The position numbers were made by a program, and so were the translations under genes. From Spirosoma panaciterrae DSM 21099 (GTDB taxonomy: Bacteria; Bacteroidota; Bacteroidia; Cytophagales; Spirosomataceae), in contig NZ_KB893172.1 of the NCBI RefSeq assembly GCF_000374025.1, positions 678,879 through 742,878 on the forward strand: a DNA stretch of 64,000 bases, given 5' to 3'. Every line of letters begins with the position of its first letter. Position 1 is the stretch's first letter. Positions 19,034-27,141 of this stretch are shown here, piece by piece. The notes below the pieces were generated by a model. That model ran no database searches and was not told the DNA's origin. It saw only the letters and a program-made list of their open reading frames with translations.

Positions 19034-20182
19034 ATGATGAAACGTCTGCTCCCTGTACTGTTGTTGTTTCCCTTACTCGCTTCGGGGCAGGTGACTATCG
19101 ACACACTGCACTGGAGTGCGACCCGTCGGCTGGAATTGTCCGATTTTCATTCACCTACGCAGCCGGGTTTAGGCGGCTCGGAGTTTTATTACCAGATCGG
19201 CTATGAGGTTCGGCCTACCTCGCTTTGGGGCCAACCGGCTGTCGAAGCGTTTTGCCTGATGTTCCGTAATCTGTCCTGGGTGTCGGAAACGGCTCGGAAT
19301 GAACGGACATTAGCCTATAATCAGGTTCTGTTCGATCTGGTGGAGGTGCATACCCGTCTGATGAAGGCCAAACTCATTGCACTGGGCGCCGATCGTCGAT
19401 TCAAGCAACAGGCCCGACAAATCGAGTACCTGACCAATTCGGAGTTAGGTGCGGAGGTCAATCTGTTTCGGGCCGAAACGGGAGGGGGCGATGATCAGGA
19501 AGCGCTGCTCCGCTGGGAGAAACAGGTGGTTCAACGGCTGCACGATACCCCCGATCTGGTCACTACGTATCGTGCGTCAAAAATAGGATATGGCGTCTTT
19601 TTTGGTGGTGGTGGCGTATTGGCAACCGGCCCTTTGGCGCAAACCATTGGTTCGGCCGGGGGCGTTGTGTTTGGGATCGATATTGCCTTCCAGCGCACCA
19701 TGCTGATGTTGCACCCCACGCTGTATAATGGCACGTTACGGCAAGGCTTTTCACATCAGAATCAGATCTGGGAAAAAGATATGCCCATCAGTCCTATGTT
19801 GTTCGAAGCGGGGTTGGGTCGAATTGTGCACGACGGTCCGCGAACCCGGATTATTCCGTACCTGGGGTATCTTTTAGTTGATCTGTCGCCCCGCGACCGG
19901 AAAGATGAACGTTACCAGGGGCTATCCTTGCTGAGCCATGCTCCTACAGCCGGTTTAGCCTTTGATATAAAACTCGGTAACAACGCACCCAAAAATGATC
20001 GTACTGAAGTAAGTTTCTGGTTTATACGTACCAAACTGTCGTATAGCCCAATTCTTGATGCAAAACCTTTTTCGGGTGGTCTCATCAATCTGCAAATTGG
20101 CCTGGGCGGCTTCGGCCGTGTCCGAAAGGTGAGTTACAGGCCCGAACCAACGACCATTACCTTGCCAGGACGAACAATCTGA
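19034..20182 (+). CDS. Hypothetical exported protein, possibly outer-membrane associated
   Basis: This encodes 382 residues starting at a double ATG (19034/19037). The signal peptide LLPVLLLFPLLASGQ is clear. Residues ~20-180 begin with LHWSATRRLELSDFHS, reminiscent of the W-x-x-x-R-x-L-x-x-x-D-F opening of DUF922-type proteins, then become helical (NERTLAYNQVLFDLVEVHTR). Residues ~185-370 alternate hydrophobic and polar residues with many Gly (GVFFGGGGVLATGPLAQTIG, GLINLQIGLGGFGRVRKV) and look like beta strands or an outer-membrane barrel. No catalytic motif was recognised. An alternative is a secreted two-domain protein without a barrel. It stands alone behind the ahcY terminator. Confidence 0.65.
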   Translation: MMKRLLPVLLLFPLLASGQVTIDTLHWSATRRLELSDFHSPTQPGLGGSEFYYQIGYEVRPTSLWGQPAVEAFCLMFRNLSWVSETARNERTLAYNQVLFDLVEVHTRLMKAKLIALGADRRFKQQARQIEYLTNSELGAEVNLFRAETGGGDDQEALLRWEKQVVQRLHDTPDLVTTYRASKIGYGVFFGGGGVLATGPLAQTIGSAGGVVFGIDIAFQRTMLMLHPTLYNGTLRQGFSHQNQIWEKDMPISPMLFEAGLGRIVHDGPRTRIIPYLGYLLVDLSPRDRKDERYQGLSLLSHAPTAGLAFDIKLGNNAPKNDRTEVSFWFIRTKLSYSPILDAKPFSGGLINLQIGLGGFGRVRKVSYRPEPTTITLPGRTI

Positions 20183-20297
20183 CGCTTCGATCCTGGCCTT
20201 ACGCACGGCCAGGGCTGACTTTGCATCCCAAATCAAAGAACTAAAAAACAATTTCTTAATGCAGGATAAGCAAGAGTTTCCGAACTTGCAGATGCCT

Positions 20298-21038
20298 ATG
20301 AAAAAATACGTTCTTGTCCTGACGGTGGCCATCTTATCGGCCTGCCAGTCGGGGTATCATCTAACCAACCGAACGGCCAACCGAATCGGCGTCGATTCAC
20401 TGGCGGCCGCGTCGGATCCCGGGGTCAACAGCTTTCTACAGCCCTATCGGCAGAAGCTCGACCAAACGATGAACGAGGTGCTGGCTACCTCGACAGCTCC
20501 CATCGAAAAAAAATTGCCGGAGGGGCCGCTGAATGATCTGCTTACAGACGCCCTTCTTCAGCAGGCATCGCAACGATACGGTAAACCGATCGATTGTTCC
20601 CATCTCAACTACGGAGGTATTCGGGACAATTTACCCAAAGGGGCTATTACAACCGGATCCGTTTTTGGGGTTATGCCGTTTGACAATCAGTTGGTTGTGC
20701 TAACCCTCACGGGCGATATGCTCCGGCAGTTTCTGAACCATTTTGCGGATGGGCATGGTCTGGTTATGGGGGGCGTTAAGGTAAGCCTGCACAATAAACA
20801 GGTACAATCGGTTACGTTTACCAACGGCCGTACCCTGCAACCCAACGAAACGTATACCCTGGCCCTAAGCGACTACATTGCCAACGGGGGCGATAATGCC
20901 GATTTTCTGACAAAGGCCGTTAAACGCGAAGATATAAGCTACTTAATCCGTGATGCCCTGATCGATTATGTTCGCCAGCGGGGCAAGACCGGGCAACCTC
21001 TAACCCCCACAACGGATGGACGCATTAGCATCGAATAG
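20298..21038 (+). CDS. 5'-nucleotidase C-terminal domain lipoprotein (substrate-binding half)
   Basis: This encodes 246 residues from MKKYVLVL (an ATG at 20292 is also possible). The lipobox ILSAC near residue 15 predicts a lipoprotein. The body is only the C-terminal, substrate-binding domain of UshA-type 5'-nucleotidases: LPEGPLNDLLTDALLQQA, SHLNYGGIRDNLPKGAITTG, FGVMPFDNQLVVLTLTGDML, and ALSDYIANGGDNADFL. In full-length enzymes this domain follows the metallophosphatase domain; here it is a separate gene placed first. Its stop overlaps the start of the next gene (21016) by 23 bp, so the two halves are very likely made together. A near-consensus TGACTTTG lies at 20216-20223. Confidence 0.9.
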   Translation: MKKYVLVLTVAILSACQSGYHLTNRTANRIGVDSLAAASDPGVNSFLQPYRQKLDQTMNEVLATSTAPIEKKLPEGPLNDLLTDALLQQASQRYGKPIDCSHLNYGGIRDNLPKGAITTGSVFGVMPFDNQLVVLTLTGDMLRQFLNHFADGHGLVMGGVKVSLHNKQVQSVTFTNGRTLQPNETYTLALSDYIANGGDNADFLTKAVKREDISYLIRDALIDYVRQRGKTGQPLTPTTDGRISIE

Positions 21039-21942
21039 ACGTCAGTTTCTGAAACTGCTGGGGACAGCCGCCGTCGTTGGTTCGGTTGCCCCCGATGTGC
21101 TGGCTAGTACGGGACATCGAAAGCCGACGGCGCTTACCATACTGCATACCAACGACGTTCATAGTCGGCTGGATCCATTTCCGATGGATGGGAGCCGTAA
21201 CGCCGGAAAAGGTGGCGTGGCCCGTCGGGCTACGCTGATTCAAAAAATCCGCCAGGAACAAAGCAACGTACTGCTGTTCGATGCGGGTGATATTTTTCAG
21301 GGCACACCTTACTTCAATCTATACAAAGGTGAACCCGAAATTCTGGCTATGAATAAGCTGGGGTACGATGCCGGGACCATCGGCAACCACGATTTCGACG
21401 GAGGAATCGATAATATGGTGACCCAGTTTGGCAAGGCAAGCTTTCCCTTGCTGATCGCCAATTACGATTTCAAAAACACGGTCATGGATGGTAAAACCAT
21501 GCCCTATAAACTTTTTGATAAAGAGGGTATCCGCATAGGAGTTTTTGGCCTGGGTATTCAGCCCGCCGGACTGATTCCGAAAGATGCGTATAAGGAAACG
21601 AAGTACCTCGATCCGGTCGAGATCGGGAATGATATGGCTACCCAGCTTCGGAACGATAAGAAGTGCGACTATGTCGTTTGTCTGTCGCATCTTGGCTTCA
21701 AATACAACGATGCCACCGTGTCGGATAACGTATTGGCGGCTAAAAGCCGGAATATTGACCTCATCATTGGCGGGCATACGCATACTTTTCTGGATGCCCC
21801 TGTGGCTGTCAACAACCTAAGTGGTCAGCCGGTCTGGATCAACCAGGTTGGTTTTGCAGGTATTAATCTGGGCCGTATCGACCTCACGTTTGAGCGAGGG
21901 AAAGCGGTTTCTAACAGCGGAACCGCTGTTGAAGTGAAGTAA
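21016..21942 (+). CDS. Tat-exported metallophosphatase, catalytic half of a 5'-nucleotidase
   Basis: This encodes 308 residues. The twin-arginine signal is SNRRQFLKLLGTAAVVG. The metal-binding blocks of the UshA/5'-nucleotidase catalytic domain are complete: HTNDVHSRLDP, LFDAGDIFQGTPYFN, GTIGNHDFDGG, VVCLSHLGFK and IGGHTHTFLD. It ends at residue 308 where a full-length enzyme would continue into the substrate-binding domain; that domain is the preceding overlapping gene. The Tat signal suggests the metal centre folds in the cytoplasm, while its partner uses the Sec lipoprotein route. The expected role is periplasmic hydrolysis of nucleotides for phosphate and nucleoside salvage. Confidence 0.92.
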   Translation: MDALASNRRQFLKLLGTAAVVGSVAPDVLASTGHRKPTALTILHTNDVHSRLDPFPMDGSRNAGKGGVARRATLIQKIRQEQSNVLLFDAGDIFQGTPYFNLYKGEPEILAMNKLGYDAGTIGNHDFDGGIDNMVTQFGKASFPLLIANYDFKNTVMDGKTMPYKLFDKEGIRIGVFGLGIQPAGLIPKDAYKETKYLDPVEIGNDMATQLRNDKKCDYVVCLSHLGFKYNDATVSDNVLAAKSRNIDLIIGGHTHTFLDAPVAVNNLSGQPVWINQVGFAGINLGRIDLTFERGKAVSNSGTAVEVK

Positions 21943-21948
21943 AGTCCG

Positions 21949-21956
21949 TACCTTTG
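21949..21956 (+). promoter_or_regulatory. Promoter -7 element of purQ
   Basis: TACCTTTG, an exact TAnnTTTG match, ends 110 bp before the purQ ATG. Transcription from here would carry the 21961-22062 inverted repeat as a leader. Confidence 0.55.
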
Positions 21957-21960
21957 TCAA

Positions 21961-22062
21961 AGAGCGAAAAAGTGAAAGAGTGAAAGTGCGATTCGGTCAC
22001 TATTCCTGTTTCATTGTGTCAATAGACCGAACTTTCGCTCTTTCACACTTTCGCTCTTTCGC
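21961..22062. repeat. Long stuttering inverted repeat in the purQ leader
   Basis: Arms 21961-21998 and 22025-22062 pair over about 38 bases with roughly three mismatches and one 5-base bulge. Both are built from GAAAGAG/GAAAGTG words. The right arm ends four bases before the purQ ATG, so a folded leader would bury the ribosome-binding region. Confidence 0.85.
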
Positions 22063-22066
22063 CATT

Positions 22067-22753
22067 ATGAAATTTGGTGTTGTTGTTTTTCCTGGCTCGA
22101 ACTGTGATCAGGATGCTGTCGATGTTCTGAAATTGATGGACCAGGAGGTGGTCAAGCTCTGGCATAAAGATCATGATCTGCAAGGCTGTGATTTTATCCT
22201 TCTGCCCGGTGGTTTCTCCTACGGTGATTATCTGCGTACAGGGGCTGTTGCGCGCTTCTCGCCCATCATGAACGAAGTGATTGCCCATGCCAATCGGGGT
22301 GGGTATCTGATGGGTATTTGTAATGGGTTTCAGATTTTGGCCGAAGCGCGGCTAGTGCCGGGAGTATTGCTTCAGAATAGCAGTCAGAAATATGTCTGCA
22401 AAAATATTTATCTCAAGCCCGAATCAAAAGATGCCCTGCTAACGGCTGGGCTGGATAAGGCGGCTTACAAAATCCCAATTGCGCATGGCGATGGCCGTTA
22501 TTTTGCCGATGCCGATACGTTGAAGGCACTGAATGATAACGATCAGGTTCTGTTTCGGTACTGCGATGAAAACGGGGCAATCGCTGAATCCGCCAATCCG
22601 AACGGTAGTTTGGAAAATATAGCCGGAGTTACGAACAAGGCCAAGAATGTTTTCGGTATGATGCCCCACCCCGAACGGGCTGCCGACTCCGTTCTTGGCA
22701 ATACCGACGGACGACTCATTCTGGAACAGCTCCTGAAAACGGTACTGGTATAG
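22067..22753 (+). CDS. purQ: Phosphoribosylformylglycinamidine synthase subunit, glutaminase
   Basis: This encodes 228 residues from the ATG at 22067 (MKFGVVVFPGSNCDQD), the standard PurQ N-terminus; the longer frame from 21980 runs through the leader hairpin. PurQ is the class I glutamine amidotransferase that supplies ammonia to PurL in step four of purine synthesis. The catalytic Cys is in LMGICNGFQILAEA (about residue 84), and the His/Glu pair is in MMPHPERAAD. The words LLPGGFSYGDYLRTGAVARF and PIAHGDGRY are also typical. PurL and PurS are not adjacent. A 36-bp stem hairpin follows the stop by two bases. Confidence 0.97.
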   Translation: MKFGVVVFPGSNCDQDAVDVLKLMDQEVVKLWHKDHDLQGCDFILLPGGFSYGDYLRTGAVARFSPIMNEVIAHANRGGYLMGICNGFQILAEARLVPGVLLQNSSQKYVCKNIYLKPESKDALLTAGLDKAAYKIPIAHGDGRYFADADTLKALNDNDQVLFRYCDENGAIAESANPNGSLENIAGVTNKAKNVFGMMPHPERAADSVLGNTDGRLILEQLLKTVLV

Positions 22754-22755
22754 TA

Positions 22756-22842
22756 GTCAAGAGTAGTCAGGTATTGTCAAGCGTGGTCAGGGGTTGTTCT
22801 ATTACTCCTGACCACGCTTGACAATACCTGACTACTCTTGAC
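22756..22842. terminator. Perfect 36-bp stem hairpin between convergent genes
   Basis: Arms 22756-22791 (starting gtcaagagtagtcaggtatt) and 22807-22842 are perfectly complementary with a 15-base loop. The stem is a stutter of GTCAAG/GTCAGG-type words. A third partial copy (ctgaccacgcttgaca) sits at 22848-22863, just before the stop of the minus-strand gene. It is much longer than needed for termination. Confidence 0.9.
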
Positions 22843-22867
22843 CCCTTCTGACCACGCTTGACAAATT

Positions 22868-23749
22868 TTATTTTGCTGGCTCGTTGGTGCGTGTGGGTTG
22901 TGTTGGTATGACCTTACGCGTTTTCAGATCGAACTTCTGGCCTTTGCTCAGGTAGTAGAACGGCCCTCCGGTACTATTCATGCCCGATGGGTATTTGGAA
23001 CTGCTGGCAATCTGATTGGCCTCGTAAATGCCTACATACGATGCTCCCATTACTTCAAACGTATTTTTCTGGACGAGTATAGCCGTTCCTTCGTCGATAC
23101 CGATGCCGAGGAGTTCAGGCCGGGCTTTGATCACATCGATCAGGTCGAACTGGCGATTTCGGCGCATGACATGCTGGTCGATGGTGACGTTGTGGATGAA
23201 ATCCAGCCCCTGCGTATGATCGCCAACCATGATCGAGTTTCCTTTGGTGTCGCCCCGGACCATAAACGAGCCCTGAATGGTAGCCCCGGCCGATGTGCCG
23301 CCGATGATGCCTCCCCGACTGAGTAGCGCGTTGAATTCTTTATGCGCCAGCGTGTTCAGGTATGAATCGGCCAGTCGCCAGTGGCGTCCGCCTACAAACC
23401 AGATGCCGGTCGCTTTGCGAATAGGGGCCACAAACGATTCCTGATTGGCTACTTTTGGGTCGCGGGTGTGCAGGATGGTAATGGTTTTGACACCCAGGCT
23501 CATGAGTTTCTCTTTTTCGCGGGGGGCGCTACTGGCGGCAGAATCCTCTCCGGCTGTTGGGATAATGATAATGTCAGCTTTGTCGGGGCCACCCGCCAGT
23601 TCAACGAATTTGTTCCAGAGTTCAGGCCCCATAGCGCCACCTCCCACAATCATCAGCGAACCCTGCTCAGGGCCAATGGTAGGCGTTTGCGACTGGCTCA
23701 GATGGCTTGTCAGAAGGAGAAGCAAGAGGAAGACGAAGTGCTTTTTCAT
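22868..23749 (-). CDS. Exported cyanophycinase-like peptidase, family S51
   Basis: This encodes 293 residues from the ATG at 23747-23749 (MKKHFVFLLLLLL), giving a signal peptide ending LSQSQ; the frame reaches 23809 but that start lies upstream of the promoter. The S51 nucleophile elbow GGTSAGATIQGS is present, with GPELWNKFVELAGG and IIIPTAGEDS early and WFVGGRHWRL before it, then LLGIGIDEGTAILV. Family members release beta-Asp-Arg dipeptides from cyanophycin or act as dipeptidases; exported Bacteroidota members are probably isoaspartyl dipeptidases, which is inferred. It has its own promoter and sits downstream of the ABC genes on the same strand. Confidence 0.92.
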   Translation of the reverse strand: MKKHFVFLLLLLLTSHLSQSQTPTIGPEQGSLMIVGGGAMGPELWNKFVELAGGPDKADIIIIPTAGEDSAASSAPREKEKLMSLGVKTITILHTRDPKVANQESFVAPIRKATGIWFVGGRHWRLADSYLNTLAHKEFNALLSRGGIIGGTSAGATIQGSFMVRGDTKGNSIMVGDHTQGLDFIHNVTIDQHVMRRNRQFDLIDVIKARPELLGIGIDEGTAILVQKNTFEVMGASYVGIYEANQIASSSKYPSGMNSTGGPFYYLSKGQKFDLKTRKVIPTQPTRTNEPAK

Positions 23750-23790
23750 GTCAGATTGTCGTTTGGATCCTTGTGTATTGGACACATTAC

Positions 23791-23798
23791 CAAAGTTA
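23791..23798 (-). promoter_or_regulatory. Promoter -7 element of the cyanophycinase gene
   Basis: On the minus strand this reads TAACTTTG, an exact TAnnTTTG match 41 bp before the ATG at 23749. It separates this gene from the ABC operon upstream and rules out the longer start at 23809. Confidence 0.6.
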
Positions 23799-23863
23799 AT
23801 GCAAACCACGCTCTCACGAAATTATCCACGTCAGTTTCAGCGTATATGGCTGTTGCTCCCAGT

Positions 23864-26266
23864 TTATTCATAAGCCAGCGCTTCGCGCGTAGTAAGTCGA
23901 TTGGCGCGTTGGGCCGGGTAAAGGGTTGCCAGATAGGAGCCCATCACAACAATACAAACCCAGATTGCACACGCAAGGGGCGAAATGGTCAGGCTCAACG
24001 GCGTACGGAAAGCCAGATGACCAATGAAACGGCCAAGATACGTAGACAGCAATAGCGATAGGATAAAGCCTGGAATCAGGCTGATTCCGCCGATGGCTAA
24101 ACCCTCCCATACAACCAGTCGGCGTATGCGTGAAGGGGTTGCGCCAATGGCCCGCATGACCCCAATTTCACGGGTTCGTTCCAGCACATTCAGGCTCATG
24201 GTAGAAAGGAGTCCAAGCGTGCCAACCAGTGCCATCAGAAGCGCCATAGCCAGTAGGGAGTTCACCAGAATCCGCATATGGGCCGCTATGGCATTATGCA
24301 ACAGCCAAACCGGCACACTCGACCGAACAGCGATGCCCGTTTGCTCAAGCTGATTTTCGACTTCGTTTATTTTCGGTTTCACGTAAGCTCTGTCGCGGCT
24401 GGAAAAAGCCATACGGAGCATGGTCGTTCGCTCAATGGGGGGAATAATCTTTAAAAAGACTTCTGCAGAAACATAGGCTGTGGCTGGGGAACCGACATCC
24501 TCGGTAAAGCCGACAATTCGCCAGGTGGTTGGTTTACCACCGATGGTCAGTATCAGTTGGTCGCCGATTTTCTGCTCTTTTTTGCGGGCTAACTGGTTCA
24601 GAACAACATCGTTTGCCGCCTGGCTTTGTAGCCAATGGCCTGCGGTCAGTGTAGGGTTCAATAGTTTGGTTGGGACCGGTAAAGCCTGAATCGTAAAGCT
24701 GCCATGTCCCTTATCGGGGTAGGTGTGAGTGACGGCAAAGGAGCCGCTTCGGGTAATCGATGCCGGGGCAACATAACCGGCTTCGAGCTGGTGTACGCTC
24801 GGTTGCTTCTTTAGTTGCGCGATGGCTTCTTCGACCTGCGCAGGATGGGTGAGTCGGATTTCGAGGTCGTATAATCGCTGGGTGTAGATCCGTTGGAGGT
24901 TGGTATCCCATGCCGACGAAAGGTTAAGGGCTGTCATAAACAGAGCACCACCAGCCGCCAGGAGGCTAAGCGTCATGGTAAGTCGGGTTCGTTGCCGAAA
25001 CACATTCCGCAACGAAAGCAGGACGGTTTCGCCCAGGAAACGAATCGAGAGCAATTGAGTAAGCCACGTTGAGCCTGTTTGCCCCGACTGCGATACTCCA
25101 TAATTGTCGAGCGCCTGCCGTACGGGCAAACGACTTCCCCGAATAACCGGAAAGGCAACCACTAGCAGAGGAATCAGGATACCCGTCAGAATTTGCAACA
25201 GAGGAACCCAGTTGGGTATGTGCGTGTCGGTTAGTTCGAGATTGAGCAGATTGGCAATGCGGGTGTATAGAACCGAAGCGGCTATTCGGCTAAGGGGTAT
25301 ACCAATCACAAGTGCAACCACGCACAGAACGAGGGTCATAAACAGGTAAAGCCGCGCAAGCTGACCAGACGTAGCTCCGATGGTTTTCATGACACCAATC
25401 TGACGAACCTGTTTGACCATGAGTGTGGCTACCGATGTTGCAACGAGGATAGAGCCGAGGAATAAAATCAGATAGCTGAACACGATAAAAATGGTCATGA
25501 TCGAACTCATCTGACTTTGGTGCGGGTGCCGATTTGGGGGCGGTACCTGAATTTCGCCCACCTTGTAGCCTTTTTTCGCCAGCCAGGCCGAAACCGTTTG
25601 AGCTTGCCTGGTGATGCCCGGAACGGAATCAACCTCCGAAGCAACCTGGATTTTAAGTTGGTTGAACGATTGGGTTTCGCCCAGCCAGTGCAGCGTTTCC
25701 AGCGAGATGTAGCCGTAACCAGCCTGTTCCTGCCAGGCTGGAGCCAGTGCAGGATCATGAACGGTTCCTGTAATGTGTACCGATTTCGGACTGCCCTGCT
25801 GCGTTTTTATGGTTATCAGAGCGCCTTCCTGGGCGGCCATCATGCTTAGGGCTGTTCGCTCGACCAGCATTGTACCTAATGTCGGTTCTGTTGCGCCCGA
25901 CACAGGATGGAATTTGCTGATTCGGAGATTGTCGAAGCGATCCATAACAAAAAGCAGCAGCGGATACCAGCGACCGTTGACCTTCATTCGGGCCAGCAGT
26001 GTGGCCCGTCGGTCGGCTTCTTTGATACCGGGCAACCGTTTCACACTATCGATCAGGCTACGCGGAATGGAATCATCGAGTTCGATGGTGGCCGATGCCG
26101 GTAACGTGCTGGTATAATTGCTGGTCATTTCCCGGTTCAGTACCGAATAGCTGCCTAGTATACAGCCAACGCCAAATAGGCCAATCGCAATCGACAGCAC
26201 CAGCATACTGTTTTTTGCATAGTCGGACCCAAGGTCCCGCAGGATCTTTATATAGCTGATTCTCAT
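23864..26266 (-). CDS. FtsX/MacB-type ABC transporter permease with two transport cores
   Basis: This encodes 800 residues from the ATG at 26264-26266 (MRISYIKILRDLG); a GTG seven codons upstream is possible. Two FtsX units lie in tandem. Each has a membrane helix followed by a periplasmic MacB-like domain and three helices. The first core is around VATLMVKQVRQIGVMKTIGA and the second around LSTMSLNVLERTREIGVMRA, both ending in the coupling region (R-x-IGVM-[KR]-x-IGA). Such large permeases export lipids, peptides or lipoproteins, or act as mechanotransmission devices. The ATPase is encoded 79 bp upstream. No third membrane-fusion protein is adjacent. The substrate is unknown. Confidence 0.92.
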   Translation of the reverse strand: MRISYIKILRDLGSDYAKNSMLVLSIAIGLFGVGCILGSYSVLNREMTSNYTSTLPASATIELDDSIPRSLIDSVKRLPGIKEADRRATLLARMKVNGRWYPLLLFVMDRFDNLRISKFHPVSGATEPTLGTMLVERTALSMMAAQEGALITIKTQQGSPKSVHITGTVHDPALAPAWQEQAGYGYISLETLHWLGETQSFNQLKIQVASEVDSVPGITRQAQTVSAWLAKKGYKVGEIQVPPPNRHPHQSQMSSIMTIFIVFSYLILFLGSILVATSVATLMVKQVRQIGVMKTIGATSGQLARLYLFMTLVLCVVALVIGIPLSRIAASVLYTRIANLLNLELTDTHIPNWVPLLQILTGILIPLLVVAFPVIRGSRLPVRQALDNYGVSQSGQTGSTWLTQLLSIRFLGETVLLSLRNVFRQRTRLTMTLSLLAAGGALFMTALNLSSAWDTNLQRIYTQRLYDLEIRLTHPAQVEEAIAQLKKQPSVHQLEAGYVAPASITRSGSFAVTHTYPDKGHGSFTIQALPVPTKLLNPTLTAGHWLQSQAANDVVLNQLARKKEQKIGDQLILTIGGKPTTWRIVGFTEDVGSPATAYVSAEVFLKIIPPIERTTMLRMAFSSRDRAYVKPKINEVENQLEQTGIAVRSSVPVWLLHNAIAAHMRILVNSLLAMALLMALVGTLGLLSTMSLNVLERTREIGVMRAIGATPSRIRRLVVWEGLAIGGISLIPGFILSLLLSTYLGRFIGHLAFRTPLSLTISPLACAIWVCIVVMGSYLATLYPAQRANRLTTREALAYE

Positions 26267-26345
26267 ATTTGTTTTTTGTTGCGACACAGGAGCCTGGAAT
26301 CCATAGCGTAGCTATCCATCCATTAGCTTTCCTGGGTCTCTGTGG

Positions 26346-27065
26346 TTATTCAATTACTCCGTCCGAAATGGCAATGCTATGCTCGAACCAGGCTGAAAAT
26401 TCTTTTTCGTGCGTAACCACGATCACTGTTTTGCCAGACTGGGTCAGTTTGGCAAAAAGTTGAAAAATAGCAGAAGCGGTTTGCGAATCCAGATTGCCAG
26501 TTGGTTCATCGGCTACAAGAATCGGAGGGTCGTTGGCCAGGGCGCGGGCAATAGCTGCCCGCTGTTGTTGACCACCCGATAGGGCTGATGGAAACTTGTT
26601 GGCCTGATCGGAGATGCCTACCTGGTCGAGCAATTGAAGGGCCCGATTTTTACGCTCAGCTTTTGGGTAGCTGTCGCAGAAGTCCATAGGCAGCATTACA
26701 TTTTCCAGAATGGTCAGCGTGGGCAGAAGCTGAAAGAACTGAAATACGACCCCGATATTCCGACCACGCCAGGAAGCCAGCGCACTTTCGGAAAGCTTAT
26801 CGATCCGAACCGTATTGACGGTTATACTTCCCGTAGTGGGTTTGTCGATGCCGGTCATGAGGTTGAGCAACGTCGATTTGCCACTACCCGATTTTCCGGT
26901 TATGGCTACTAACTGACCGGCTGGAATACCCAGCGATACCTGCTTTAAGGCCTGAAATGTACCTGATGCCAGCGTAAAGGATTTGGTTACGCCTGTAAGT
27001 TCAATGACGGTTTTGTGGTGCACCTTGTTCGTTGTTTTTGAGGCAATTCTCGCAAACAATGTCAC
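26346..27065 (-). CDS. ABC transporter ATP-binding protein, LolD/MacB class
   Basis: This encodes up to 239 residues from a GTG at 27063-27065; another GTG at 27021-27023 (then VIELTGVTKSF) gives a more typical N-terminus, so the start is unsettled. All nucleotide-binding motifs are present: Walker A GKSGSGKSTLLNLMTG, Q-loop VFQFFQLLPTLTILENVMLP, signature LSGGQQQRAAIARAL, Walker B ILVADEPTGNLDS, and the switch His in VVTHEKEF. The LPTLTxxENVxLP wording places it with LolD/MacB-type ATPases, matching the FtsX-type permease downstream. It lies 77 bp after the AraC-type regulator on the same strand. Confidence 0.93.
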   Translation of the reverse strand: MTLFARIASKTTNKVHHKTVIELTGVTKSFTLASGTFQALKQVSLGIPAGQLVAITGKSGSGKSTLLNLMTGIDKPTTGSITVNTVRIDKLSESALASWRGRNIGVVFQFFQLLPTLTILENVMLPMDFCDSYPKAERKNRALQLLDQVGISDQANKFPSALSGGQQQRAAIARALANDPPILVADEPTGNLDSQTASAIFQLFAKLTQSGKTVIVVTHEKEFSAWFEHSIAISDGVIE

Positions 27066-27141
27066 GGCAATCGTCTGGCTAAATCCTGTTGGACGTAGTT
27101 AATGTTGAATGATTGAATGGCTGACGCAAAAAAACACCAAA

